DNA from: Rhyacichthys aspro
Lineage: Eukaryota; Chordata; Actinopteri; Gobiiformes; Rhyacichthyidae
Assembly (NCBI GenBank): GCA_036850595.1
Contig: CM072170.1
Span: forward strand, 12,740,303 to 12,804,302
Length of the DNA: 64,000 nucleotides
Direction: 5' to 3'
The position numbers and the translations under genes are program-made. Shown here piece by piece: positions 22,490-34,758 of this stretch (positions are counted from its first letter, which is position 1; every line of letters starts with the position of its first letter). The notes beneath the pieces are model-generated. The model was not told the DNA's origin, searched no databases, and was given only the letters and a program-made list of their open reading frames with translations.

Positions 22490-23365
22490 CCTCACACAGC
22501 ATGAAGTCCAACGAAAACATATTCAAATCCAACTAAAAAAACAATTTAAATTCAACTAAAACCTGTGCAAATCCATCTAAATCTGTTGAATTCCAACTAA
22601 AATCTGTTGAAATCCATCTTAAACAAGTGCAAATCTATCTAAAATCTGGTCAAATCCAACTGAAACCAATTCAAATCCAACTAAAACCAGTTCAAATCCA
22701 AGTAAAACCTGTTTAAATTCAACGAAAACCTGTGTAAATCTATCTACAATCTGTTCAAACCCAACTGAAACTGGTTCTAATCCAGCTAAAACCTGCTTAA
22801 ATCCAACTAAAACCTGTTCTAATCTGACAGAAACATTTTCTAATCCAACTAAAATATGTTCAAATCCAAGTAAAACCTGTTTAAATCCAACTAAAACATA
22901 TGTAAATCCATCTACAATATGTTCAAATCCAATTGAAACCAGTTCCAATCCAGCTAAAACCTGTCTAAATCCAACAAAAACGTGTTCTAATCCAACTAAA
23001 ACCTGTTCTAATCCAACTAAAACATGTTTAAAATTTTACTAAGCCTGTTCTAATCCAAATAAATATGTTCAAATCCATCTTAAATCTGTTCAAATCCAAC
23101 TTAAACCTGTTCAAATCCAACTAAAACATATGTAAATCCATCTGCAATCTGTTCAAATCCAACTGAAACCAGTTCTAATCCAGCTAAAACCTGTCTAAAT
23201 CCAACAAAAACCTGTTCTAATCTGACTAAAACCTGTTCAAATCCAACTAAAATCCATTCATATCCAACTAAAACCAGTTCAAATTCAATTAAAACATTTT
23301 TCAAATCTTACTAAACCTGTTCTAATCCAAATAAACATTAAAATCCAACTAAAACCTGTTAGTTT
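22490..23365. repeat. 21-bp minisatellite array (about 40 units)
   Basis: This is a tandem array of a 21-bp unit close to CAAATCCAACTAAAACCTGTT. Variants (CCATCTACAAT, CAGCTAAAACC, CAAGTAAAACC) recur in the same order at a distance of 168 bp (for example 22693 and 22861), which is eight units. Because 21 is a multiple of three and the unit lacks minus-strand stops, the minus strand reads as a GFEQVLV-like heptad frame of about 109 codons. That frame is treated as a by-product of the repeat. Confidence 0.9.
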
Positions 23366-25009
23366 GCGCAAAAAGTACTCGAGCAGGAACCACTCACCGA
23401 ATAAAAATAAACATCAAACTTTTTGTCTCAGGTGTATGTGCTATGTGTTCACTCTCCTTCACGTACTTAGAGTGTACACTGCTCACAGCCACACACTATA
23501 ATCTCAGGAAGCTAAATGAGTGCTACAGTTACTCATGACTCCCCCTCTGGTAAAAAAGAGTACAACATGACTTTGCAATGGAAAGTTGAATCTAATAAAG
23601 GGCCAACTATCATTTATTGAACCTGAAATGACATCGCCATCATCTCACATTGCATGTAGAGTCTTTTTCTTCGGTTTTGAGTCAGACAGAGTTCACTTAT
23701 CCTCTGGTCTGCTCCTCATGCTCTTCCCGTTTTGGTTTCGATCAGCCGCCTGCTGTCTGCACACTGTTCACATTTCAGAGCGCTCCACAGTTCGGCAGGG
23801 TCTCGGTGCACAAGTTTGTTTCGCAAAATGAAACCCACTAGAGAGTCAAGTGTCAAGGCTCCTTTGTTATCTGTAGTTTACCTGCGCTGCAAAACACTAC
23901 CTCACTCCGCAGCCTGACAGCGCCAGGGAGCGGATTATAAACCGTTTTGGCCATGATTGTCGAATGGATTCAATGAAGGGAGTGTGGACTGTGTTTGTAA
24001 AGAGAAGGAGCCCACAGAGAGGAAGAAAGAGTGGGTTTAATCTAACCTATAAATTTCCTTGACTCTGGCTGTGTTCTGATGGAGGACAAACACGAGAAAA
24101 CACCTGACAACATGAGAATATAACTGTAATAGTAGCAATTACATCCAGAGATAGCTTCGTTTATAAAAGCAGTGTCAGAGAAATACTGGTGTGTGTTAAC
24201 AATGGAGCGTCTTTAGAGCCTCCAAAGGTGTCAATATTCAGTCTTTTGTTCTCAAGCCTTGAGTACTACATATGGTTGTAATATTTGCCCTTTACATACT
24301 TATCTTGAGCTTCCTTTTTCTATATGGATTCCTTTTTCTACATTACCATACCCTATCCTCCTTGGGCTTATATAAAAAAGAAATAAGTACTGCCCTGGCT
24401 TGACTTTACATTGATTTTAATGATCATTCGTCGAGGAGGTGGGTCGTCACTGGAGGATCTGGCCGGTGATGGTTGGAAATGCATAAAAATGTACCGGACT
24501 AACAGTTTTCTTTTGTCTTTGGTGAACCTTGCCAAGAGCTCGGTGCACATTGAGGTCACACATTTTGAGCACGCTGTATGATCTTTGACACAGAAGGGCT
24601 CCTCATGCTTATGCAAACGTTCCGCCATGTGAAAACTGTATCGCCTCGGGCATCTTTTTCAGCTCAGTGGGGAGAAATTACACATTCAAATGCTTTCACG
24701 TCACGTTCAATTTTGTTTTTTACGCGTGTTTCTAGTGCTCTTCTCATTCAAATAAAAAACATTTATCTCAACACGCATATTTTTGAAATTTTTATCCAGT
24801 CTCCACTTTTTTGAACATACTGAGGTTGCCAACTCCAATTTTAAAGCTTTGAAACTGAATCTTTGAGGAAAGACTTTATGTTTAATCACATAACAGCATA
24901 TTGTAATAGGAATCATTTGTGGGAAAACAAGAGCTTAAGACGTCATCTCAGCTTTATCTTGTAGGACTTTAATAGTCTGAGAATGTTTTGGGAGGTTTTG
25001 GCAAGTCTT
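23366..25009. other. Intergenic, nothing recognised
   Basis: This is mixed-composition DNA between two tandem arrays. Short open frames overlap on both strands and show no conserved motif or splice pattern. Confidence 0.5.
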
Positions 25010-25019
25010 GTGCTCACAT

Positions 25020-25833
25020 AGAAGGGTGCCTCAAGTTCAGGATACTTCTATTGGCGATTGGTCTACACTACTGGTTGACATTTTATCAAAGGCGGCAGAA
25101 AAAATAAAGTGTATTTCAGCACTGGCTATGTTTTTTTTCACAGACACACAGTGCAAAAACAAACAAACAGAAAACCATAAATTTAAAAACACTTTCGATG
25201 GCTGTTGGTCTATACTGCTTGCCAACATTTAATCAATGGCGGCAAAAATGTAAGGAAAGTGTCCATTCCCGCATTGGCTACATTTGTTGACTGTGAGAAA
25301 CAATGCAAATACGAAAAATATAAAGTTAAGGAAACTTCCAGTGTCATTTGGTCTACACTGTTGATCAACACTGAATCAATGACGGCAGAATGTATTGAGA
25401 AAGTTTCTATTCCAGCACTTGCTATGTTTGTTTACACAGAGAAACAGCTCCAAAATACAAAAACATAAAGTTTAGGACACTTGCATTTGTAGATGGTCTA
25501 AGCTGTTGGTCAACATTGAATCAATGGTGACAGAAAATACACACAAACTGTCTATTTCAGCACTCTCTACATTCGATTACACAGAGTCACAGCACGAAAA
25601 GAAAAACAGTTAAGGAAACTTCCATCGGTGGTTGGTCTACACTATTGTTCAACACAGAATCAATGGCGGCAGAATATATAGAGAAAGTATCTATTCCAGC
25701 ACGTGCTACATTTGATTAAACAAAGACGCAGCACAAAAAGAAAAACATAAAGTTTAGAACACTCCCATGGATAGTTGGTCTATACTGTTGGTCAGCATTG
25801 AATCAACGGCGGCAGAAAACTGATCACAGTGTG
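25020..25833. repeat. Satellite-like array, about 143-bp unit, six copies
   Basis: The landmark GGTCTACACT (or GGTCTATACT) recurs at 25060, 25207, 25350, 25495, 25634 and 25777, with spacings of 147, 143, 145, 139 and 143. Each unit also carries TCAATGGCGGCAGAA, CTATTCCAGCACT, CTACATTTGATTACAC and an ACATAAAGTTTAGGA-like block. Units are clearly diverged from each other, so the array is old. Confidence 0.9.
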
Positions 25834-25835
25834 TT

Positions 25836-26240
25836 TTTATGATTCACCAGGGCCGCAACTATTAACTGAAACCTTTAATCTATTTAATTAATTTTTTACT
25901 AATTACAGTGTCTGTATTTGGAGAGATATCTTATCATTTTTCACTCAAGTTCAAAGAGGAAGGACAGTTAACAACAGCCATGTAAACACAACTGCTTTTG
26001 ACTGGTGTGTCATTGACAAAAGTACCAACAATTAAGCTTTATTTAAACCACTCAAAGGCATAATACCCAGATTTAAGTCCCCCAAACAACTTTAAGTCCA
26101 AGCTAAACCACACAAACAGCTCCAAATCTGATAATAACCAATGTTGAGCCAGTTAAAACTGCTTAAAGTCCAAGCTAAACCATTTTAAACCTGTCTAAAA
26201 CCAGTTCTAACCAAGTTAAATCTATTATTAAACTTTGAGT
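25836..26240. repeat. Decayed mixed repeats next to the satellite array
   Basis: About 25850-25915 (GGCCGCAACTATTAACTG and following) resembles the end of a fish MITE. About 26035-26225 consists of loosely repeating TTAAGTCCAAGCTAAACCA-like words related to the 21-bp unit at 22490-23365. Both are too decayed to name. Confidence 0.45.
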
Positions 26241-28097
26241 TAAATCCCACACTGAATAAGTCCTCCATTAGCTAATCAGTATATACCGAACAAAAAAACC
26301 TTCATTCAAAATATAAGGCCTTTCCAATAAAAAATGTTCCTCTGGCACAGGTTATGATGAAAGACCGGAGAATCTTATCTGCACAGATTGTGAAGGTGAT
26401 TGCGTTTTCCATTTGGTGCCATCCTTCCATCTTTGGAGCCATTGCATCATTCCTTTGTGGACTATTATAAATTAAATCTATTGTGAAGACTCGGTGACCC
26501 ACGGTGTCCAGACAGTTCATTCTGGGAATACGGTGATGATTGACAGACAGGTGCATGAGATGAAATATTAATCATATCATGCTCTGCCAGGTTTGATTGT
26601 GACAGGAATCTCAGCGAAAAAGAAAAAAAAAGATGTGAATTTGAGTGACGTCTGCAAAAGAGATGAGGAACCTTGCAGAAAGAGTGTATTAATTAAGTGT
26701 TGATAAGAGTTTGTGTTTTAAGTGCACTTTCTCTGTGCAGAAAAGTCATATTCTAATAAGTCCATAGTGCTTGCTGCTCTTTCTATGAACCTTTGGCATC
26801 GAATATAGCATTAAGAATTGGAACAAGGATTAAACAAAAGAGCATTCCACATCCTCCCACAAAAACATGCATTTGCCCTCATGGCTAAGCAAATGCGTAG
26901 AATGTATTTTCTGCTTTATTAGACATAAAAAAAAGTATGTGTTGCAGTATGTGCCGTAGTGCAAAGCTCCAAGAAATACCGAGAATGCTTCCTTCTTCTA
27001 TTCACAATGAAACATATGAAAAATGTGCATTTGTATGTCACCGAGGACACAGTTTACATCATGTACCAGTTCACCAAGAATGCACTGATTAAAAAAAAAG
27101 GATGACTTGTATAACTTTATAACTTTCAGTAACAAAGATAAACACTGAATACAGCAAATAAAAAAACCCCCAAAAAACTAACTGCCTTAAGTACAGTGCT
27201 AATGGAGTGAGTAGTCAATGTCCTGCCAGTTACAAGATGTCTCAATCTGTCCTTATCAGGTGTAGATAATGATTAAATTAGCCACCAAAGGCTTCTTGTG
27301 GTTGGAGATGGGACTGCGCTTCATTGAAAATCTTTTGATCAAATTAACATAAGCATATTGAATAAATAAACAGCTCTGACTCAGAACCGGATCTTTAATG
27401 CTCTTTGTACAGTGTTTACAGCCAGCAAAGCACCTCGGTGTGTGTTGTGTGCTAGGTTTAATAAGAAAGGCAGCAGAGTTCACCTTTGGGCACGACAAAC
27501 TGAGGGGGATCTCGCCACACAGACCCACACGATTTGGATTGCTGATTGAAAAAGCAAAACTTAATTGTACAGTGGGCGGCTTGTATTGTTGAGTATGGAA
27601 CCCATTTTGTCCACCATCCTTCTCAAGGCCAATAACAGATTTGATCTTTCTGATTAGTTTGCCCAGTCTGCCTGCCTCACCTTGAATCCTACCCAGTGCA
27701 AAACTGTAAAGAAGAGTGCTCATGCTCTACAGACTGATGAATCATCTTCAGTAGCCTACACATGAAAGGAAAGCGTCTCTTGAGGAACAACTGTCAACTT
27801 TGTTCTTTCTTGAAGACAGCAACCAATGTTTTTCATATTGCCTTTTTCTCCTGCTTCAACCCTTTTTCTGCAGGCAGGCTCTCTTGTTTCATTTTGTCTT
27901 GCTCTGGAGAAGGAGTAGTTGTTCCATTGTCCAAGTGAGTCTTTCAATTATTACTTTTGGATTATATAAAGTGTGTATATTTTCAACATGACCTGTACTC
28001 TGCACTCTGTTGAGAGTTCCAAGAAATTGCCACAATGTTCCATTCTTTAAACATTGTGCAGTTTTCTATAAACTTTGAAAGAAAGAAACCTATTAAA
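26241..28097. other. Intergenic, nothing recognised
   Basis: This is AT-rich sequence. An open frame of 155 codons on the minus strand (27256-27723) has no recognised motif, no acceptor or donor context and repetitive composition, so it is not called a gene. Confidence 0.5.
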
Positions 28098-28677
28098 AAA
28101 TAATTTTGTTGATGAATAATTTTCCTCATAGTTTTGTCAACGACATATTGTAGTGTCCGAAAATGAAACGAAAACTAAATAAAATGTACTTCATATGAAC
28201 GAAATGTCTGACTAAATGTGTCGCCACTTTTGTCAACAAATAAAAACAAAACGAAAATGAACAGAGACAAAATCCAATCAAAAGGAGGAGGGGGATGGGA
28301 CGAGTTGAGAAGAGATCCAATCAGAACTCACCTTTTTGAGCGTCGCCAAAGTGATGTCAGACATAGCTCTGCAGGAAGACGACAGGAGACAAAACGGGAA
28401 CGGATTTTAAATATGTTAACGCTCAGGACCTCAATACTAGCTGGAACTGGTTAAGTTTTAATTCATTCAGGTAGAAATTATTATTTCAGGAAAAAAAATG
28501 CATTACGCAAATGCATTACCCTTTATATTTTAGTGACTAAATCTATTTTAGAAATAGCCGACTAAATTCTTATATTTAGTCGAGTAAAACTAGACTAAAA
28601 CTAATAAGAATTAGATGACTACATTATCACTAAAACTAAATAGCATTTTAGTGAAAAGACTCCCAAAATTAACACTG
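28098..28677. mobile_element. Non-autonomous hAT-like element (CAGTGTTAATTTT end), copy 1
   Basis: The right end reads CCAAAATTAACACTG, and the interior is rich in CGACTAAA-type words (TTTAGTCGAGTAAAACTAGA). It shares long blocks with copy 2 at 30985-31760, including GAACAGAGACAAAATCCAAT, GGGACGAGTTGAGAA and GCATTACCCTTTATAT. The left end is eroded near TAATTTTGTTGATGA. No transposase frame is present. Confidence 0.65.
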
Positions 28678-30814
28678 CTGTGTTAGTCACTGTCCATTAT
28701 CCACATACAGCTTATAATCTTCAGTGCCAACAAGTCTTCAAAATGGCTGAATAGAAAAAAATACAGTGTACAGTACAGTGTTTCATTAAACTGTGCACAG
28801 AAAAATGGATTCAGCCAGTGACATGAAGAGACATCAATATAAGCTAATGGTGTGTGTGACTGGCTGCTTGTAATCATGCATCATGATGAATGGATGTCAA
28901 TTGTTTTGTGGCCACATATTGAATATTTTTGTGTACATCATATTTCGCAGTTATTTTATCACCAAGGAATCATTATTTATTATATGAGCATCAACAGGGC
29001 AAACTATTTGCTCTAATTAGCGAGGCATCAGCAGTATAAATGTCACTTTCTGCACTGCGTCTCCCTGTGTCACATTGTCCCAAAGATGCCACCTGTTCAG
29101 TAAAGATGTTAATCATCATTAGTTAATGTCTCCTTTTAGAACATGAGGCTCTGCATGCACTAATTGTTGGGAAAAAGAACCTCCTCCACACAAAAGAAAA
29201 ATGAAATTAGCCGCTGAAAGCCCATTGAAACAAAGGTTTGTGTCAAACTACTGAATGGTCTTTTCAGCCTCCCACCCCCACCAGCTTTTACACAAAGCTA
29301 AAAACACTGCTACTGAAAGACTGTGGCTCTTTGTGATGGAATAAACAAAATACCCGTGCTTTGCATTTCTGTCAATTAGATTCTCAGATTGGTATTTGTG
29401 TCCTGTTGATGTTGGTTCCATTGTGAAGCTGATGATTTGTGTTAGTTGTAGGACATTTTGTGCAATCACTGGAAGGTTAGTAAATTTACCAGTATCAGAG
29501 CCACCAAAACAAGTCAAAACTTCTTCTGAATACATTTGTGGTGAGGGGCCGCGATAGTTTGTAAATACAAATACAAAATACAAAATCAGGGGCCCAAGAT
29601 AATGACACTTGGGAAGGTTTCACTAAATTTTAAATGTGAGGTTCTCCATTTGAGTCTTGCAAAAGTTATCTTTAACATTAATTTCCTTCTTTTATGGAAA
29701 CAGTTTTAGACGGATTTGAACAGATTTTATTAAATTTATCTTGTGGCCAAAATCAAATCCATCTGAAACCTGTTCAAATCCAACCAAAACCTGTTTAAAT
29801 CCAACTAAAACCTGTTCATATCCAATTATAACCTAGTGCCAAATAGATCACCTACTAAATGTATTGAAGGGCCACATAAAACATTGCAAAGGGCTGCATT
29901 TGCCTTGAGTTTTTAAAGCCTATATAGCTCCACCTTGATTTTTAAATCCAAACACTCTTTAGAGCTTTTACATTGCTACAGTAAGAAAATTACACGATGC
30001 TGTCAATCGCGGATCAATTCTGCTTTCCATTTCCAAATTGTCAAATCAATATAACAAGACATTGATCTGTCACATGAAAAGACTTTGACAGAGGCGGGGC
30101 ATGAGATTAGTGTGGAACATGCTTTTTAAAACACAAAAACATGTTCGACGCCTTGGCTCGCCCGACACTGAAAAGCTTTCAGAAGGTGACGTTTGACAGC
30201 AGGTCGCCACGGGCCTTTTCAGCAGCTAAAGGTGTGATAACCATTTTGTGAAGAAACGGATGAATCATGGCGTGCCACAGACAGGGCCAGGAACACAAAA
30301 AAGCAATAGAATGAATTAACATGATCCAATTACAACACTTTTCATTGAATAAATAGAGTGCCAGATGTTTAGCCCATGCATGTACTCGAGACAGAGACTG
30401 AGATCAAACTGGCCAGCACAGAGCAGCCTGACTTGAGCGCTTTGGCCAAAATATTTTACAAAAGAAAAATTAAAAGAAAAACCATCATGTTTCAAGAACC
30501 ATTACTTAAATGTGTTTGATCAAAAAACATAAAAATGTGAAGTGGGTGCTTTGTTGATAGATTCCTCAAAATAAAAAAAGAATTGTGCGTTTGAAGGCCA
30601 TTCAACCCAGAAAAGCAATCAACATGAAAAATATATTTGCAGTAATGAATGGGATAAAAATACACAAAGCTTTCATTGAAGGAGAAATGAAATGTGTTGT
30701 CAAGGACACCAGGGAAGAAAGCAATACTTTTTGTTTGAGCATCAATAGCTCCTGGGTATTTAATTGTAGAGGTCCCGAGCTTTGACAGATGTTAAACATG
30801 TCTGTCAAATCATT
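28678..30814. other. Intergenic with a short 21-bp repeat block
   Basis: About 29750-29835 holds three or four well-preserved copies of the 21-bp unit (CAAATCCAACCAAAACCTGTT and similar). The rest shows no recognised element or gene. Confidence 0.5.
29750..29835. repeat. Short block of the 21-bp unit
   Basis: Consecutive units CAAATCCATCTGAAACCTGTT, CAAATCCAACCAAAACCTGTT-like and TAAATCCAACTAAAACC match the consensus of the large array 6.4 kb away. Confidence 0.8.
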
Positions 30815-30970
30815 TTCTAGCTGCATGTCCTCCCACTGTTACCGTGGGTTCTCTCCAACCTCCTTTCAATGTCTAAAGAGGTGTAGGTGAATTGGTGAAT
30901 CGGAATTGCCCCTAAAATGTGAGAGTGAATGCTTGTTTGTCAATGTCTGTGTCTAAATGTCAGCCCTGCA
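30815..30970 (-). mobile_element. LINE 3' region fragment, minus orientation
   Basis: GCATGTCCTCCCACTGTTAC, GGGTTCTCTCC, GTGAATTGGTGAATCGG and GTGAGAGTGAATG are the reverse complement of the fish LINE tail also found at 1145-1320 and 31860-32065. Confidence 0.5.
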
Positions 30971-30984
30971 AAGACAAATAATAG

Positions 30985-31760
30985 TCATAGTGTTTTTTCA
31001 CTTACACATTTGTGTGGCAAACAATGCAACGAAAACTAAATAAAAAGTAATTACTGTTTTGGACTAAGCGTACCTAAAAAGTACCAAAAAATAAAAGAAA
31101 AATTTAAAATACGGAAAACCTCCTCTAAGATTATTCTCAATCCTTTTAAGGTCTAGGGGGTGAGGGTTAAAAATATTACCATTTTTTGGTAGTCTAAAAA
31201 AAATGGCCTTTCTGTTATTCTGTTTCTTTCTTACCTAGGGTAAAAAATTCATAAAAACCATCTTACAGTTCTGGAAAAATACTGGAAAATGAGAACAAAA
31301 ACTGTGACTATCAACACTTTTGTCAATTAATACATACGAAACCAAAATGAACAGACAGAGACAAAATCCAATCAAAAAGAGGAATGAACGGGACGAGTTG
31401 AGAATAGATGTGTTAGCGATAAGACAACTGCTTTTAAATATTAGACAATGTTAACACTTGGGAATTCAATACCAGCCGTAACAGGTTAGTAGTTTTGTTT
31501 CTTTCAGGTAGAAATGATTACTTCAGAAAAACAAACAAAAAACCCCACAATTTTAAAATGCATTACCCTTTATATATTAGTTAAACCTATTGTAGATAGT
31601 TGACTGAATTCTTATGATATCTTATGATATTTAGTCGACTAAAACTAGACTCAAACTAATAAAGATTAGATGACTAAATAATGACTAAAACTAAATTGCA
31701 TTCAAGTGAAAACTGAGACTCAAAACTAAATCAAAATTTGATTTGTTAAAATTAACACTG
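30985..31760. mobile_element. Non-autonomous hAT-like element, copy 2
   Basis: It shares ordered blocks with copy 1 and ends with AAAATTAACACTG at 31748-31760. It contains an extra segment (about 31060-31310) missing from copy 1, so one copy has an internal insertion or the other a deletion. Confidence 0.6.
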
Positions 31761-31859
31761 AGTGGGACTAAGTGGAAGAAGATGAATGAATTTTCCCAGA
31801 ATATTTTCAGACAAGAATCCTAAAGAACTTTAAAAATTGTGAAATGTTTGACCAAGCTT

Positions 31860-32065
31860 TAAGTCATCCATTTTTCTGCTTGGTTCCATCAGCTTTGGGC
31901 CTTAGGCTGAATACTCCCTGGACAATGAGCAGTTGGTCACAGATAAACCAAATCATCATGCATGTATTTGGACGGTGAGAGGAAGCCAGAGTGGCCAGAG
32001 TGATACAGACTCCTCACAGAAAGGCTGAGTGTGGGCCGGCCTGGGGATTGAACCCACAAACTCAA
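31860..32065 (+). mobile_element. LINE 3' region fragment
   Basis: GCATGTATTTGGACGGTGAG, AGGAAGCCAGAGTGGCC, CAGACTCCTCACAGAAAGGC and GGGGATTGAACCCAC are the familiar tail blocks of a fish LINE, and this is the best preserved of the copies here. Confidence 0.6.
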
Positions 32066-33839
32066 CCAAAGCATTTTTCTTTAAAGATGTGAGCAGAAAA
32101 ACTATCATGTGTATTTATCTGAGTGTCTAGTGCGCGTGTGCTACATTTTATTTAGCTATGTCAGTCAGGAATATTCACTTCAAACACCGATCTTTAATAA
32201 AATCTAATAAATGCTAAACTATTCCAGTTCCAGCCTTTGCCTCTGAGGAGAACACCCACAGAGGAGAGCTGCCACTTCCTTTAAATATACAGTGATAAGA
32301 GATCTCCCAGCGCCTCACTGATTGCTGCTCTGCTCAACAGTAGCCAGTAAGTGGTTGTTCATGTGGGATTGGCACCTCGACTCTCAGGTGGGCTAACAAC
32401 TTGAGATGGCAAAAAAACACTGTAAGAAATGACTGCAACAGCGAAACTGAAGTGACTGATCTTGGCATTTGAGCTTAGTATCAAATCAGATCCAATGCTT
32501 GTAAAAAGAATAAAGAGATATATAAAAAAATATATAAAATAATGAATGACACACCAGTTACACAAAAAAGTTTATCAGGGAACTCATTTTGCAAACACAT
32601 AAAAGGATCTGCTCATTACATAAAACTCAACACAGCACCAGATTTAAAATGATATTGATTGTTTGAAGTGAGGCTTTAGGATGAAGTTGAATTCATACAA
32701 CAGCTGCTTTGTGGCAAAAATTTCAAACTCTGGTACAATCACTGTCAATCACTTTTCTCCATTGATCAGCCTCAGGGAAAGTATACACATCTGATACGTA
32801 ATCAATACAGCTTGAATGTGTTTACATTACAATCTGTTTCTCTTAAACGTTTGTGCGTCAGCATGTAGTTACTAATGATCAATGGCTTTTATTTTATTTA
32901 CAAAGATACAAGGAGTGACTTTTTCCTTGAAAACACATAGCTTTGTAATGATTATAACATGTCCTCGAGGTTGTTTTGAAGGGTTTGTAGCATGAAAAGT
33001 TGAAATAACCTGTCCTTCATGAACAACACAATTCAACACTTATCTGATATTTATGAAAAGCATATTGTGACACAACTGTTCGATATGCAGCAGTGCAGTT
33101 GCTAATAATATCCAAAAGCCACCTTGTTATAATACTCAGTGGAGTATTTCACATCCACTGAGGTCCAACACAAACATGAGTGAGTTAATAGTAGTGCATT
33201 TCATTTTTTTTTTACCTATTCTTTCAACAACATAGATAAATAGGTCAGGAAATGTTTGAAATCCTTTATTACACACCTATGGCTTAGAACAATATGGAGG
33301 TAAATGTTGTAAACTAAGTGCCCACTGTTTGTATGTCACCATTTTCCTCCATTGTTTAAATAGGAGACTTTTTTAAGCCATCATTACATCTCTCAGAAGA
33401 AAAAAAATATACAGCCTAACTACTGTAGATGACATATGGTTTAAATGTATTCAAAGGTCAGATTTAACCTGGATGTGACTCTGCAATGTTAAGAGGATGC
33501 ATATTAGGCCTTTAACCGATAGCATATTAGTGTTTTACAAAATATCTCTATCCAAATTAACCAACTGTAAACGCTGTTAGTCCACCTGGCCACTGGGTGA
33601 CGCCTACACAGTACCAGTGAGCAATACTTTCATTTGCTTAAGTACTTAATTTTTACAGACAGACAGTGAGATTTCATAGTTGTTTTGCCTTGCCTTACAA
33701 CCAGTGGCGGCTAAAACAAACCAGATGATGCAGGGTTTGTTTGTAGTTTGTTTCTTGTTCATAACAAGACGATTGACCCATCAATACAAACCATTTATCG
33801 TACAAATACAACTTAAATTAACCCAGTAAAAAAGTAGTA

Positions 33840-33955
33840 TGAGGGTGGACTGATCTGACATGTAGATCACAGTATGTTCAGGTCATTAGTAGCACAGGGG
33901 TTCCTCAGGGTACTGTTCTGGCTCCATTCCTTTTCACTTTATACACTGCAGCTTA
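33840..33955 (+). mobile_element. LINE reverse-transcriptase fragment
   Basis: The + strand reads GVPQGTVLAPFLFTLYT from 33897, the conserved GVPQGSVLGPxLF motif of non-LTR reverse transcriptases. Flanking frames are broken. Confidence 0.7.
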
Positions 33956-34573
33956 AAGGGCTGGTTCAACTATAGGTATTCATTTGCAGCCTGTGGTTGA
34001 TGTAGCGGGGAAACAGACACACAACAGGACCGTTGCTACACTGAAGAACATGGACCATCCCCTGCATTCGGCTTTTGAGCAAACACAACCACAAACAACA
34101 TTTTTTGAGGACTTTAAAAGCTCTGTAGTTTGTGGGATAAAATGAATTGCCCAAAGTGAGAAATAAAATATTTACGGCGCTGATTGTTTACATTTTGCAT
34201 CAGTTATATATTTCTCGAATTATGGTTGGCTTATTCCACATAGTCATGAATAGATTAAAATACTATATTACTGATTAAGAGTTTTTATTACTTGGCTGTT
34301 TCAGGAAGAGATGGTGCCCTTCCAAATAAAAAAACTATTGGAGGTACCTTGTATAATGGACGGGGTGTAACTAAAATTATTTGTGGAGTGGTAAAAGTGT
34401 AAAAGGACACCACGCCCCTGGCTGTAAAACCTATGGTACATTTTTCTTGTGCAATGTGTTTCAAAATCACAGCAGAGGGTGTTATTGGCTTTAGTGAATG
34501 GACAATTATTCACATCCATGTCTGTAGAAGAATCTGGTGGCACACATTCCACATTCCTTGCTCTTCTTCAATA

Positions 34574-34574
<1 letters not shown>

Positions 34575-34606
<32 letters not shown>
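34575..34606. repeat. TA dinucleotide microsatellite
   Basis: About 15 tandem TA units lie about 150 bases upstream of the opsin B stop side (downstream of the gene). Confidence 0.9.
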
Positions 34607-34609
<3 letters not shown>

Positions 34610-34758
34610 CAATGCCTATACATCTGTTGGAACACAGAAACGTGGAATGCATATTTCACAGAGGCCAGGGTCACTCAAACAAACATCAATGACTAATCTC
34701 TGTTGCATCTTGCATTGTGTATTATAAAGGGAGCTTGTTTAACTTCACAAAAACATCG

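Larger units (their letters stand above)
32066..34758. other. Intergenic downstream of opsin B
   Basis: This holds a reverse-transcriptase scrap (33897-33953), a TA microsatellite (about 34575-34606) and, at 34284-34289, a minus-strand AATAAA about 470 bases after the opsin B stop that could be its poly(A) signal. Nothing else is recognised. Confidence 0.45.

Noticed and set aside
22619..22948. Open frame of 109 codons with GFEQVLV-like heptads on the minus strand
   Set aside because: The 21-bp unit is a multiple of three and has no minus-strand stops, so the frame follows from the repeat. There is no start context, splice site or composition suggesting translation.
22490..23365. CRISPR-like array
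   Set aside because: Units are contiguous 21-bp repeats without unique spacers, in a vertebrate genome.
27256..27723. Minus-strand open frame of 155 codons
   Set aside because: It has no recognised motif, no splice or promoter context and composition like its surroundings.
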